NCBI GenBank assembly: GCA_036365455.1
Contig: JAWQUS010000003.1
Span: 7,522,001 to 7,586,000 of the forward strand
Direction: 5' to 3'
Source: Macrosoma leucophasiata
Taxonomy: Eukaryota > Arthropoda > Insecta > Lepidoptera > Hedylidae
DNA: 64,000 nucleotides
Positions 52,801 to 63,716 of the stretch are shown piece after piece (position 1 is the first letter of the stretch; each line of letters starts with the position of its first letter). The notes under the pieces were generated by a model. It was not told the DNA's origin and made no database searches. It worked only from the letters and a program-made list of their open reading frames with translations. The position numbers were made by a program, and so were the translations under genes.

Positions 52801-55080
52801 AAAAAAATATTGTCCTTTTTTGATATCGTAATTAATTATTTATCATAGTACATGTATGTGTAATGCTGTGGTCACTAGACCCACGATTCTTCGGTTTTGA
52901 GTTGCTGAGTCCCATATTATTAAAACTACGGGATAAGATGACTTAAATATATTAGGAAAAGTATTATCTGCCCATAAACCCCAGATCTTACCTCAAGGAA
53001 TAGTAATCTACTGTTATCGTGTGTACTGGCTGATAGAGTTTTTCTCAGTTATGACGTGTTCGGTTCGATGAATTTACTGTCAGCCTATGTATCTTCCATT
53101 TGATCAAGCAGTCGTTACACACTTCTGTACCTCATTGGGTCGTCGATGTATTAGTCGGATTAGAGCAATTGCTATTTTAAAGACGTCCAACTATTAAGAT
53201 TATATGAAACAAAAACAAATAAGGTAACGTACATATAATTGTCCATAATCCTTTCACATTCACAATGCTGGCACACCGCCCTCCGCCGCCGAAGCAATTC
53301 CCACCCGTCGTAACGTCTAATTCCTGCCGACTTACACACATCAGCGTTTTCGATATCGTGTGCACCCCCTTCGTGCACAGAGTAGATGTGGCATAGATTG
53401 GTCAATAAAAAAAGTAGACAACGTATTGTAATTATATCTGCATTTATCTGCAGTGTTAACTTGTCTTAGTTGAGTATACACATTTCTCACACACATATTG
53501 ACAGTTTTATTTTAGCACCAACCTGACCTGATTTCGGAAATAATACATTTCTGTTATCTTTACATAAAAAATAAGACGAAAATCGCAACAAAATCTCGAA
53601 GCGTTGTGCAAGAGCATTATTATTGATCATGAGGTACCTACCTACCTACTAGAGAATTTGAGATATTGTTAATACTATGAAACTTGCTCTTAATATTCAT
53701 CCGCTGCTCTCTGTACTCTCTGGATTCTGGACCTCTGGCCAGCTATAATTTTTAATGGTATTTTTTGTATTTACAAAATTTTAACAATCTACATTTTGTC
53801 AAAAGAGGAATATGACCGTCGTAGTTGTTTGAACCTTCCACAAAAGTTCAGATAAGTAGTGTAAAAAGTGAATTAATTTGTAAAAAATAAAGTAAAAATA
53901 CCTGTTCACTTTGTTGACACAAGAAAGTAAACAGCCAGTTGTAAAAATGCCTTATTTAATAAGACCTTAGCAAGAACGATAATTCTTTAATTTAACAATT
54001 TTATATTCCATCTAAAACTTCATTACTCTGCACACCAGCGCCGGATTCCTTTTTCCATTTACACGGAACCGCACAAATATTGCAAACTAAACTGGGGCCA
54101 GCACTATTTACAATTTGGCCCCGACCATTACGTCCGTCAGGGCACATTCGGCCCATCGTTACGTTGCCCATGTTTATATTGCTTGCTTACTGTACCAGTT
54201 TATTGCGACGCCTCACGCCTTCACCGGTTATTGGGAGTTAATTTTGTAAAATTGCAATACGATCTTTCGCCTTGGGATCACAAAACGGTAAACGATACAT
54301 CGAAACAATTGTCGTGTCCGCAACTTTACTGATCGTATCGACGACAGGTAATTAACGTCAAGTTAAAAAAATGACGACATTTTTTAAATTCAAATCCTAC
54401 TCAATATTGGGGACAATTCTCCATGTTTTGAAATACGAGCAAAAACCTACTACTATCTTCGTTTTTTTAAACGGAAATATAATATTAACTTTACTAGGTA
54501 CATGAAAAAAAAAACAAAGCCGTTTTTAGCTCCATGACATGATTGAGTAAAAGCCTAGTTTTCCACTCAGTACCTATTATACAGTATTTAAATTAAATAA
54601 AAAAAAAGTAAAGTGGTACGCTAAATTTTCGGCTAAGCACAGCAGTTTACTACAATTAAACAACCGGGGAATTGTACAAATGCAGGAGAGATAATAAAAA
54701 CTATTTAGAAGTGATATGTCGTGATAATGGCGCACATACCACTGCGGTACCAAAAAATACTCCTGATATATTGTAATATCATTCATAGACTGGTCATTCG
54801 CGTGTATTTGAACATTTAACAATTTTGCGCCTACAGATAAAAATAAGTTGACCAAAATTGTAGATTGCCAAGTTCTTTCGTTCAGGCGTTTCTTTTTTAT
54901 TTTATTTATTTATTTAATTCAGGCAACAAAAGCCCATATATATACATACCTTATACACTAACATGTATATAAAAATAACACTATTTATCACATTTTTTAA
55001 CAATTTTTTATATTCTTACACCACTGCCCAGTTGTAGCTGTACATTCTCTTTATATTTTATACTTCGTGACATTATATCT
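52801..55080. other. Unassigned stretch of 2.3 kb
   Basis: No gene, RNA or repeat recognised. At 54895-54960, 'tttattttatttatttattt' and 'caggcaacaaaagccc' resemble a minus-strand LINE tail. Confidence 0.45.
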
Positions 55081-55215
55081 GGATAGAACTTTACATTGAG
55101 ACATTCACACAGACAGATAGACGCAGCGCCTAGAGAGTTCATCCTCCATTATCGCCTCGTAGAGATAGGGTAAATGTCGCTATTGTTGGTACTAGCGGTA
55201 GACAACGTCTCGTCG
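55081..55215. repeat. Family W dispersed repeat, copy 1
   Basis: 'tcctccattatcgcctcgta', 'gagatagggtaaatgtcgct' and 'attgttggtact' match copies at 56061-56164 and 60827-60975. Non-coding; class unknown. Confidence 0.6.
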
Positions 55216-55333
55216 ATTTACATCTTGCTTGGTGCATTAAGACTGAAAGCGGTTGTTATAAATTCAATTTCTGGAAACAAAATATAGATAACTTATTTTT
55301 GGGGCTGAATTTTGATTATTTTGTTTTAACGAA

Positions 55334-55591
55334 ATTCGCAAACCAGTATGCAGTTCACATTGATGGTAAGTGAACACTGCAGCCTATAGATAATGATGGT
55401 CAAAATGTTGTTGCGTTGTCACCTCCGAGGCCAAAAGGTTTTGCCTTTGTAATAGTTAATACAGGGCCATAATCATGTATGACCTCATGTATGGCTTCTA
55501 ACCGGAACACGATAGTGCTGAACACTATGATTTGGCGGCAGATGAATTAGGTAACGCTCTCGTTTTTCAACACTGGGACTGTAACACCAGT
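55334..55591 (-). repeat. Family B retroposon copy
   Basis: Minus copy, diverged, extending to 'tgtaacaccagt'. It contains an internal duplication of 'catgtatg'. Confidence 0.7.
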
Positions 55592-55618
55592 AATAATAAT
55601 TTGTACCCAGGTACATTT

Positions 55619-55867
55619 TTGTAATGAAAGTGGCAAACGAGCATGTAGTTCACATTGTTGTTAAGTGAAGACTGCAGTCTACAGACACTCGCACAAAGAC
55701 CTGTGGTCAAAATGCAGATGCGTTACCAGTTCTGAGGTGTTATGCCTCTGTGACCGGAACACGACAGTGCTGATCACTACCATTTAGCGCCAAGTATTAA
55801 GTATTATATTAGGTAATGCGGTTGTGTTTACGTCCGCGAGCTCCATCAGTGGAGCTCTACCACCAGT
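55619..55867 (-). repeat. Family A retroposon copy
   Basis: Minus copy ending 'gagctctaccaccagt'. The block 'ccggaaattacagggccgta' is deleted. 27 bp after a B copy in the same orientation. Confidence 0.8.
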
Positions 55868-56060
55868 AAATCATAATATGTCAATGATGGACTGTTTTCA
55901 AAAGTATTGCGACTAATGCAAATTATTTATATCAACACATGCGTTTTGATTTTGGAAACTGTAATGAAAACTAATCAAACTTATCACTACGTTTCGAAAT
56001 GAGATCACACATCTAGTTTTGAATTAATATTTAGCTTTTAACTTGAAAATTCACACCTGA

Positions 56061-56164
56061 AGCGACAAACTTTCACATGCAGACATTAACAGACCGACAG
56101 ACTGTGCTCCTGGATAGTTCACGCTCCATTATCGGTTTGCAGAGATAGCGTAAGTGACTTTTCA
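56061..56164. repeat. Family W dispersed repeat, copy 2
   Basis: 'agcgacaaactttcacatgc', 'agaccgacagactgtgctcc', 'cacgctccattatcggtttg' and 'cagagatagcgta'. Confidence 0.6.
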
Positions 56165-56434
56165 CATGAGCCGGTCGCCGGGTTGCCGGCGCCGACTGTC
56201 CGGTAACATATTCTAATATATTCAGGAATAGCTGTGCTCGCGACTTCGTTCGGGTGAGAATTTATGATTGTTCAGTATATACCACGGACAAAGTCGTGGG
56301 CGCAGCTAGTATAAAAGTAGCCTAATTTACTCCTTGTTTCATTAGCTATCTGCCAGTGAAAGTCCCGTCAAAATCGGTTCAGACAGACAGACAGACAAAA
56401 ATTGTAAAAAATGTTGTTTTAGTATTTATATACA

Positions 56435-57536
56435 AGTCTTAGTTGACGGTCAGCGCTCAGACAGACTACCTATCAACGCTGGTGTGCCGCAAGGCTCTGT
56501 GTTATCTCCCACGCTTTTTCTTCTGCATATCAATGAAATATTGGAGCAAAACTCCAATTTTCATTGCTATGCCGATGATAGTACGGGAGATGCACACTAC
56601 ACTAGCCGTGCAAATGCCTCTCGGACACTTATCGAGGAAAGCAGGACTAGACTTGTGTCTGAAATCGAGCACTCTCTGGAGCGGGTCTCGGATTGGGGTC
56701 GACTTAATTTAGTACAGTTTAACCCCTCGAAGACACAAGTCTGCGCGTTCACCGCAAAAAAAACCCCATTCATTGTAGCACCACAGTTCCAGGGCATTCC
56801 GCTCGCCGTTGATAAGAGTATCGGTATCCTGGGCGTTGACATATCGAACGAAGTGCAATTCGGGAGTCACATTGAGTGTAAGACCAAGTTGGCATCCAAA
56901 AAGTTGGGGGTGCTTAACAAAGCGAGGCAGTATTTCACATCGGGGCAGCTACTACAGCTTTATAAGGCCCAAGTGCGGCCCCATCTGGAATACTGCTCTC
57001 ATTTGTGGGCGGGAGCCCCCAAATACCAGCTTGGTCCACTTGACTCCCTACAAAGACGCGCCGTTCGTATTGTTAATGATCCAGGACTTACCGACAGGCT
57101 CGAACATCTGAGCCTGCGCATAGACATTGGGAGTCTGTGCGTGTTGTACCGTCTCTACAATGGTGAGTGCTCTGCGGAACTGTTTGACATGGTGCCACCG
57201 TCTCTTTTCCTACACCGTACTACCCGCCGAAGAGAGAAGTTCCACCCACACCGACTGGAAACCTGGCAGTGCTCAACGGTGCGGTTTTCACGTTCGTTCT
57301 TGCCCAGAACGTGTAAATTGTGGAACGAACTTCCCTCTGAGGTGTTCCCTAGGTGCTACAATATGGGGTTCTTCAAAAATGGCGTCAAAAGAGTCCTTCA
57401 GGGCTGGCAGCGCGTTGGCAACTCCCCTGGTGTTGCAAATGTTCATAGGCGACGGTGACCACTTTCCATCAGGTGGCCCGTTTGCTTGTCTGTCAATCTT
57501 CAGACATAAAAAAAAAAAAAAAAAAAGTATATGTAC
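56435..57536 (+). mobile_element. 5'-truncated LINE with poly(A) tail, nested in family P
   Basis: A recent non-LTR retrotransposon insertion. The coding 3' third (56436-57458) is followed by a short 3' UTR ('ccactttccatcaggtggcc', 'gtctgtcaatcttcagac') and 19 A at 57518-57536. Flanking words (gtatttatatac before, gtatatgtac after) look like a slightly diverged target duplication. Jockey/CR1-group by protein and A tail. Confidence 0.85.
56436..57458 (+). pseudogene. LINE reverse transcriptase, C-terminal half (truncated)
   Basis: An uninterrupted frame of about 340 codons that opens upstream of the first usable start, because the protein is truncated by 5' loss. It begins VDGQRSDRLPINAGVPQGSV, then LSPTLFLLHINEIL and the catalytic HCYADDST, so the palm active site YADD is present but the fingers and the whole endonuclease are missing. 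Next come the thumb region (LNLVQFNPSKTQVCAF, LGVDI) and the C-terminal domain (YKAQVRPHLEYCSHLWAGAP, SLQRRAVRIVND, RTCKLWNELPSEVFP). It ends HRRR and stop. The lack of stops or shifts shows a young insertion, but one that cannot replicate itself. Confidence 0.88.
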
Positions 57537-57666
57537 CGTGTATATTTAGTAAAAAGCGGTTAATTTAATATTAGAAACAGACACTCCAATTTTCTTTATT
57601 TGTATAGATATAAAAAGATTCCGCCGGTAAATATGAAAGCTAAAGCACATGGCCATACACTTAAGC

Positions 57667-57702
57667 CGCCGGGTATCCGGCGCCGGCTACCCGGAAACCG
57701 GT
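57667..57702. repeat. GC-rich hairpin, CCGG-repeat type
   Basis: 'ccgggtatccggcgccgg', then 'ctacccgg', folds as a near-perfect palindrome. A related, less symmetrical sequence is at 56172-56207 (ccgggttgccggcgccg). Confidence 0.65.
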
Positions 57703-58067
57703 CGAAAATCGTCGTTATGTCAGCACTAACGGTACACACTGTCTTACACATTATATTTTTCATAAAAACATGATAAATATAAATATTTAGGGTACCTCCC
57801 CTCCATGTATCCCGCGGATAATTTTTTATTTTTCGTTTTTCATATAGTGTGGGATATCATTGGATAAATCTTTCAAAAATGTTAGAGGTGTGCTAGCAGC
57901 ATTTTTGGATTAAGTTAACTGTTCGTGACTTAAGCTTTTAAGTGCCAATTTTCGTTAAGAGTCATGTGTCTCCACCAACTAAACGGTTGTTGTTAGAAAC
58001 AAAACGTTACGGCGATAGTAGTAGCTATCACGATCACACCTAGGTTGGCGTTAGTTTGTGAGTGGTT

Positions 58068-59349
58068 GAATTTCTCAAGCACAAATTTTAATCGTAAACG
58101 TTTAAATCGTATCTTTAACTACATGTATGTAATACAGTTTATTTTTTTAGGAAAATATACTTATATTTCTTGACGAGGCCATCTATATATTTGTAAAAAA
58201 AAATTGGAAATTAGAGAAAAAACAAAATGTTTCCCATGTTTCTAAGTTTGGTGGCGCGTCCACAATCTGTTTTTCTTGTATTAACCACCGTTTAAATGAA
58301 ACTACGCTGGTTTACCAGAAATAACGAATATTATTTCTATTTAGCGTTTTGGTTATTCTATTCGATGACAATTTTATTATTTTATTAAGTGCAATACTTT
58401 ATCCTAGAAGGAATCAAAAAGCGCTGTCCGCGCGAAATCTAAAACTTTGGTGGGAATTATAAAATCATTAATTAGCTCGTACACAGTATAGGAAATGTCA
58501 TCCTTAAGGATGTATATCCTTAAGGATGACATTTCCTTCATTCTCTTCGTTTAGTAGGACGCTCAGGGGGAGCAATGACAGTTTCGTGCTATCCTGTTGT
58601 TATTTCCCGTCAAAAACGAAAGTAAGTCTTTCCAAAGTAATCCGACAAAAAAAGTGCAATATTGGTGTGATGTTTTAAATCATTCCTTTTAATAGTATGT
58701 GTTGTAATACATATTTGTAATATAAAGGTTTGGTTTCATTTCAAAATGACACAAATATAATGATTGTAGGTTTAGTATTTTTTTAAAAATAAATATTGTA
58801 TACAAGTTTCTAAATTTGGTGGTCCAATTTTGGTGATTTTGGTGGTGTTTTACGTATAACAAGAAATGTTTAGCTACACCAAAATTATTAATATTTCTGC
58901 ATGCTAGGAAAAAGTCGAAGTTAACACACGCGGAGTACGTGGAGAGGAAAAGGGTTGCAAAAAGGAGGAGAAAAGAAAAAAAATTGGGGACCATACCAAT
59001 TTTTTTTTCAAACTAGTATAATTGCGAAAAACTGGAAGTTAATGAATGGAAGAATGAAAAACTGGAATGGAACACTAAAATTATGAGGATTTATTGATTA
59101 ATTAAAATTACGTTGTAGTAATTTTGTTGCCATATTTACTAATTTTGGAGTCAGTTATCAATTTTGGTGTCTTACAAATTCCGGTGTTGACAATATTTGA
59201 AGATTTTAGTATTAAATAGATTTTTCTTACATTTTATACATCTTAATAGGTATTTCTTGAAAATAAATAATAAGGATTACTGATAAATTCAAAAACAAAA
59301 ATTTCCACCAAAATTAGGCAAAAAATCAAAGTTGTTGAAATTCACTCGA
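58068..59349. mobile_element. Unclassified insertion in family K copy
   Basis: 1.28 kb bounded by comparison with the intact K copy. It has no coding frame beyond AT-rich chance frames. Repeated words 'tttggtgg' and, inverted, 'ccaccaaaatt' occur throughout. The ends have weak inverted similarity (gagtggttgaatttc / gaaattcactc). It may be a non-autonomous DNA transposon; class not established. Confidence 0.45.
58491..58536. repeat. Perfect palindrome, 21-bp arms, 4-nt loop
   Basis: 58491-58511 and 58516-58536 are exact reverse complements around 'gtat'. Lies inside the unclassified insertion. Confidence 0.93.
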
Positions 59350-59467
59350 GTGATAGTCGACCAAATGTAATACTTGAACAACTCCATAGAAAATATTTAT
59401 TTATATTTTTTTCATTACATTAATCAAACCTAAAAACTACGAAACCCTACACTGCGCGTGGCCGGTT

Positions 59468-59985
59468 TTTATATTTATTACCATGATATTAGAATGGAGT
59501 CGCTTAGATGCGAGCTGCTCAGGATCGGGGTAGTTGGCGTGCTTGAGCTTACGTCCAGCAGTAATAATAATATAATAATAATAATGTATTTATTTGCTTA
59601 TTACAGTTTACAATTATACAGTAAACACAGTTGTACATAAGATAGCGTTAATGCATATTTCGTCAATTTCATGTGTGTCGCAACTAGAACTTTTGCTAAG
59701 TTATGGAATAACTTGTATTAAAAGCGCTAGTCCCAACCCTTGATACAAGACACATATTGTTGCAATTATACAGACATACAATGGCGAGCGTAGACTGCGG
59801 CGATCTATGGTTTGTAAACAAAGAAAAATATGTATAAAAATAAAAATCCAGAACAAATTAATCAAAATTAAGTACTTTCTTGAGTACCTTTTGAAAACAA
59901 AAAAAGAGTAGGTACCTAATTATACAAAGAAAAATGAATAACTAAAAATAAATAGGGCTTAGCTAAATTTGAGTGAAACAATGCG
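59468..59985. other. Unassigned; LINE-like tail near 59555
   Basis: 'aataataatataataataat' and 'gtatttatttgcttattac' look like a minus-strand LINE tail with its ATT-type repeat. No gene. Confidence 0.45.
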
Positions 59986-60070
59986 TGCGTGTGCGTGTGT
60001 GTATGTGTATGTGTGTGTGTGTGTGTTGGTGTATGTGTGTGTGTATGTGCATGTGTGTGTGTGTGTGTAA
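59986..60070 (+). repeat. (TG)n microsatellite
   Basis: Alternating TG with TA interruptions over about 85 bp. The long frame on the other strand here is translated simple repeat. Confidence 0.9.
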
Positions 60071-60445
60071 CTGTTTGTGTGGTTTGACTGTTAACTTTTT
60101 GCCTTTTTGCGACTGTATGTGCGTTTATGGTGAAGTGGATAGTTAAGATATTAGTTGTTCTGTATTTAGGTAATTCAATTTTAGGAGCTATAGGCTGATT
60201 AGTAAGTAGTATTAGTTGGAATGGTTTGACCGCCATTGTTCGGTTGACTGACTGCACTTGTGGAACAATTCTCCTCCATTAGACGGCAATCGACGACGAA
60301 ACGAATCACCGACGCCATAAATTCATATAACACAAACTTATTTGTGGCATTTTAATTGTGTTTGAATAATTTTGAAATTTTAGAACACAATTTATTTTAA
60401 AATTGATAAATTATTACGCTTCAACGCATTCGGTTAGACTGTATT
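60071..60445 (-). other. Family T fragment, rest unassigned
   Basis: At 60212-60300, 'tggtttgaccgccattgttc', then 'ggttgactgactgcacttgt' and 'ggaacaattc', is the reverse complement of T sequence at 37260-37310 and 41370-41400. The remainder is not recognised. Confidence 0.55.
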
Positions 60446-60725
60446 TTTTTTATGTAAAGGAAGTGGCGAACAAGCATGCAGTTCACATTGATGTTAAGTG
60501 ATGACTGCAGCCTATAGACACCCACACAAAGACCGAGGTCAAAATGCAGATGCGTTACCACTCCTGAGGCCTAAGGTGTTATGCCTCTGTGCCGGAAATT
60601 ACAGGGCCGTACATTACCACCTGAGCGGAACACGATAGTGCTGAACACTACCATTTAGCGGCAAGTATATTAGGTAATGCGGTGGTGCCTACGCCCGCGA
60701 GCTCCGTCACTGGAGGTCTACCACC
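60446..60725 (-). repeat. Family A retroposon, near-consensus minus copy
   Basis: All blocks present in order with very few changes, so it is among the younger copies. One base change breaks the terminal GAGCTC of the hairpin (ggaggtc). Confidence 0.87.
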
Positions 60726-60826
60726 TTGAAAATACCTTGTATTGATTGCTTTAACAAATTGTATCTTTGTTTTGGAAGTTTACTATGTTACTTGTTTTCA
60801 AAGTAACTTCAGATGCCACACTTGCA

Positions 60827-60975
60827 GCGACAAACCTTGACGCAGTCCACCTTGAATGCAGCCATTAACAAGCAGACAGACTGTGCGCCCGGAGACTTCA
60901 CGTTCCATTATCGGTTTGTAGGGATAGGGTAACCGTTGCTATTGTTGGCACTTACAGTAGACACTCGTCTGAACT
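60827..60975. repeat. Family W dispersed repeat, copy 3
   Basis: 'gcgacaaaccttgacgcagt', 'agcagacagactgtgcgccc', 'cgttccattatcggtttgta' and 'gggatagggtaaccgttgct'. Again close to an A copy. Confidence 0.62.
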
Positions 60976-63127
60976 TGCTTACTGCGTTCATGTTTCAGTC
61001 ATTTTGCGTCTTGAAGGTATGTTCAATGTGTAATTTTGGAATTTAATAATGTGTTATCTTCCATCTTCTCCAGTATATTTTATATATTTTTTGGAGAATT
61101 TCATGTAAAACAGAAATGCTCGAAAAAAAAAATATATATAGATATATGAACCCTAAAATACATTAATATATTTACCAAGATGACGCATGAACTGCAAGTA
61201 TAATATCTGGGCCTCCGATAATAAGAGTCTCCAATTCAGGCTGTCCTGTATAATTTCTGGCCAGTCTTCGGTATGGACTTCATGTTAGGTAATTCGCAAC
61301 TTTGCTTCGGTATTGGTAAAGCGGCTGAAATGGCAATCCTGGAGGGTGCGGGTTTGATCACTGCCCGAAGGTAAATATTTCTTTACGTAGTTAATATCTA
61401 AATTCACTTGCATGTATTGTTGTGAAAAATAATTTAATTTGTTGGTTTATTCAGTTGATAAGTGTTTCTAACAATAGACTTGCTAGACATCTTTAATTAA
61501 TTTAATTGGTCCGAACCGTCCATAAATATATTAAAAGAATATATAATTATTATAAATTGAAGTGTGATCGATAATTAATTAATTACTGATATAGGTAGCC
61601 GCTCCCGGTTACGTCGCGCCGTGGCACCCGTGACTAGCGCAACAGTCGATTTCCCAGGAGGTCCGCGTTCAACGTTGCCTCAAAGATCATGCATTCACTC
61701 CTGAAACAGAGACGACGTTCTGAAAATTCTTTGCCTACACTTTATTGATGCTATTATTTTTAAATGTATAAGTAGGCACGTGAATGATTGTGTACAATAC
61801 TCTTGTTGATGACGTCGTATCTTCTATACGTAGGAAGAGATAACATAAATGAATTCTTTGATCAAGTGGAAGGTGATTTCGCAGGTGTTTGCAGTTGGCA
61901 TAACCTAAAATCAGAAAGGGAGGTTTTTAACAAATAAGTTTTTTATCGTGATTACTGTAGGCGTATTAGCTGCGATAAGATGTTTTTTTAGTCAAGGTAT
62001 TTAGATTTGTCTACCTTTGATGACGTCGAATACCTACTGAGTTAGTTATTACTTATTCTACGAACAATGGTTAACAATTTAACTGCTTAATATGCTTGTG
62101 CTAACCTGTTCATTCGTGGAACACGGGATCCCATGTCTGATCTGAGCTCCAATTTGGATTGATCCTGAGACTTGAACACTTTTCTTTAGAGTTTGCTTGT
62201 TATATATTAAAGACTAAAAGTGTTTAATTAAATATTTTCGTCCTTGATATATGTTCAACGATATAATAAGAATCAAAGCAAAATAATTACTTCACTATCG
62301 TATTACATTACGTTATCTCTCCATAAGCTTCATAAATATTCGTTAGTTTATGCACGTATTCCAAGAGGAAATAAGTACAATATACAAATCCTGCAAAAAT
62401 CCGCAGTAGGTAACTTTTTAGTAGGTAGCAAGCTAACTTAATGTTACTATATCAAGCTCCGAAGAAATAACTAAGCATCTTTTTTTCTGGAGATATCCCA
62501 TTATAACTTCCATTACTTCCCTCTCAGATTTGGAGATCGAACCCAGCAAACTTCAGACTTAACAGAAGATAAGCAGCATTTTTTGAACATTCCATGAAGA
62601 CTATTACCGTACCTACTTATACTACATACTCTTTGCCAACGGTAGCTTTGCCGCGCCCGCCTGTTATTCCGCCTATTAAGGCACCTGTCATGTGAGTTTG
62701 CAATAAGTAAATAAGGCCTGCCCGGTTTCCATTATTATTGCCTCACTACTGGCGACAATGTGGGGTCGGTTGTTTGCTGGAAAAATTAGTAAGCGCGTTA
62801 TTAGGTAAGCCGTTCGGTTATTGGAAATTGAGGGTTGGATTGTAAATATGCGAATCGGATTGATTTTGTTTGTCTGTAAATTTTAATTTCAGTTCGTATG
62901 TGATTTCATTGCTGCCGCTGTTAATTCATGATGCCTTGTCATGTCGTTTATTTTCATTGTATTTAAATTGATAGATGGTTAAGCATTGTTGTGAATTGGT
63001 GTTTAAAGTGTTGGCTTTTTGCACTACATAGATACTAAATAGTAATATCGATAGTTGGGTATTAATTCAGTCCGGTTGCAAACTGTACTTAATGTTAAGC
63101 CAAAGATTTATTACATTGTATGGTATG
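60976..63127. other. Unassigned; one tRNA-like trace
   Basis: At 61308-61374, 'cttcggtattggtaaagcgg' through 'gcgggtttgatcactgcccgaag' has A/B-box-like blocks and complementary ends (CTTCGG/CCGAAG). This suggests a decayed tRNA or SINE head. A GC-rich patch lies at 61600-61680. No gene was recognised. Confidence 0.4.
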
Positions 63128-63283
63128 TATATATATATGTATTTTCACGCCAAGTCTCGTACGGGGTAGGGGGTAGACAGAGGGTGTGGAGTGCCAGATA
63201 TCACGGTCCTGACACACCTCTCTTGATTCTTATACATTCATCATTCTCTTCATACATGCATGCTGATTCCTAAGACTCTTTAT
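63128..63283 (-). repeat. LINE family L, 3' end
   Basis: 'ttttcacgccaagtctcgta', 'cggggtaggg', 'gtgccagatatcacggtcct' and 'catgctgattcctaagactc' match the 37733-38010 copy. Its 5' end runs straight into the perfect palindrome that follows. Confidence 0.75.
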
Positions 63284-63362
63284 CACACCCTCAAGAGTAT
63301 ATCTTATCACACTGTAATATATGTGATATTACAGTGTGATAAGATATACTCTTGAGGGTGTG
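63284..63362. repeat. Perfect palindrome, 37-bp arms, 5-nt loop
   Basis: 63284-63320 and 63326-63362 are exact reverse complements around 'atgtg'. The outer part of the left arm (cacaccctcaagag) is the continuation of the L copy, so the right arm is an inverted duplicate of element sequence. Confidence 0.95.
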
Positions 63363-63369
63363 CGTTAGT

Positions 63370-63660
63370 ATTTTTTTTATGTAATGGAAGTGGCAAATGC
63401 ATGCAGCATGCAGTTCACATTGATGTTAAGTGATGACTGCAGCCTTTAGACACCCACACCAAGACCAAGATCAAAATGCAGATGCGTTACCACTTCTGAG
63501 GCCTAAGGTGTAATGTCTTTGTGCCGGCAATAACAGGGCCATACATTACCACCTGACCGGAACACGATAGTGCTGAACACTACCATTTAGCGGTAAGTAT
63601 ATTAAGTAATGCGGTGGTGCCTACGCCCGCGAGCTCCGTCACTGGAGCTCTACCAGCAGT
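63370..63660 (-). repeat. Family A retroposon copy
   Basis: Complete minus copy. T8 tail, 'tgcatgcagcatgcag' partial duplication near the tail, 5' end 'gagctctaccagcagt'. Confidence 0.85.
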
Positions 63661-63671
63661 AAAAATATAGT

Positions 63672-63674
<3 letters not shown>

Positions 63675-63713
<39 letters not shown>
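63675..63713. repeat. (TA)n microsatellite
   Basis: About 18 uninterrupted TA units immediately beyond the A copy. Confidence 0.95.

Positions 63714-63716
<3 letters not shown>

Larger units (their letters stand above)
56224..57612 (+). repeat. Family P long-form element, split by a LINE
   Basis: The left part (56224-56434) and right part (57537-57612) together are the reverse complement of the P insertion at 8794-9113. Left: 'gctcgcgacttcgttcgggt', 'gtcccgtcaaaatcggttc', 'cagacagacagacaaa'. Right: 'gtatatgtaccgtgtata', 'tttagtaaaaagcggtta'. The 1.1-kb LINE lies between them. Confidence 0.78.
57850..59467. repeat. Family K copy interrupted by ~1.28 kb
   Basis: The left portion (57850-58067: 'agttaactgttcgtgactta', 'ctaaacggttgttgttag', 'acgttacggcgatagtag') and right portion (59350-59467: 'gatagtcgaccaaatgtaat', 'acactgcgcgtggcc') are contiguous in the intact copy at 49730-50355. 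The intervening 58068-59349 is therefore an insertion in this copy. Confidence 0.75.

Noticed and set aside
59916..60257. Minus-strand frame with a His/Thr repeat
   Set aside because: Translation of the (TG)n microsatellite.
61308..61374. A functional tRNA gene
   Set aside because: D and anticodon arms do not pair and the B box is degraded; at best a decayed tRNA or SINE head.
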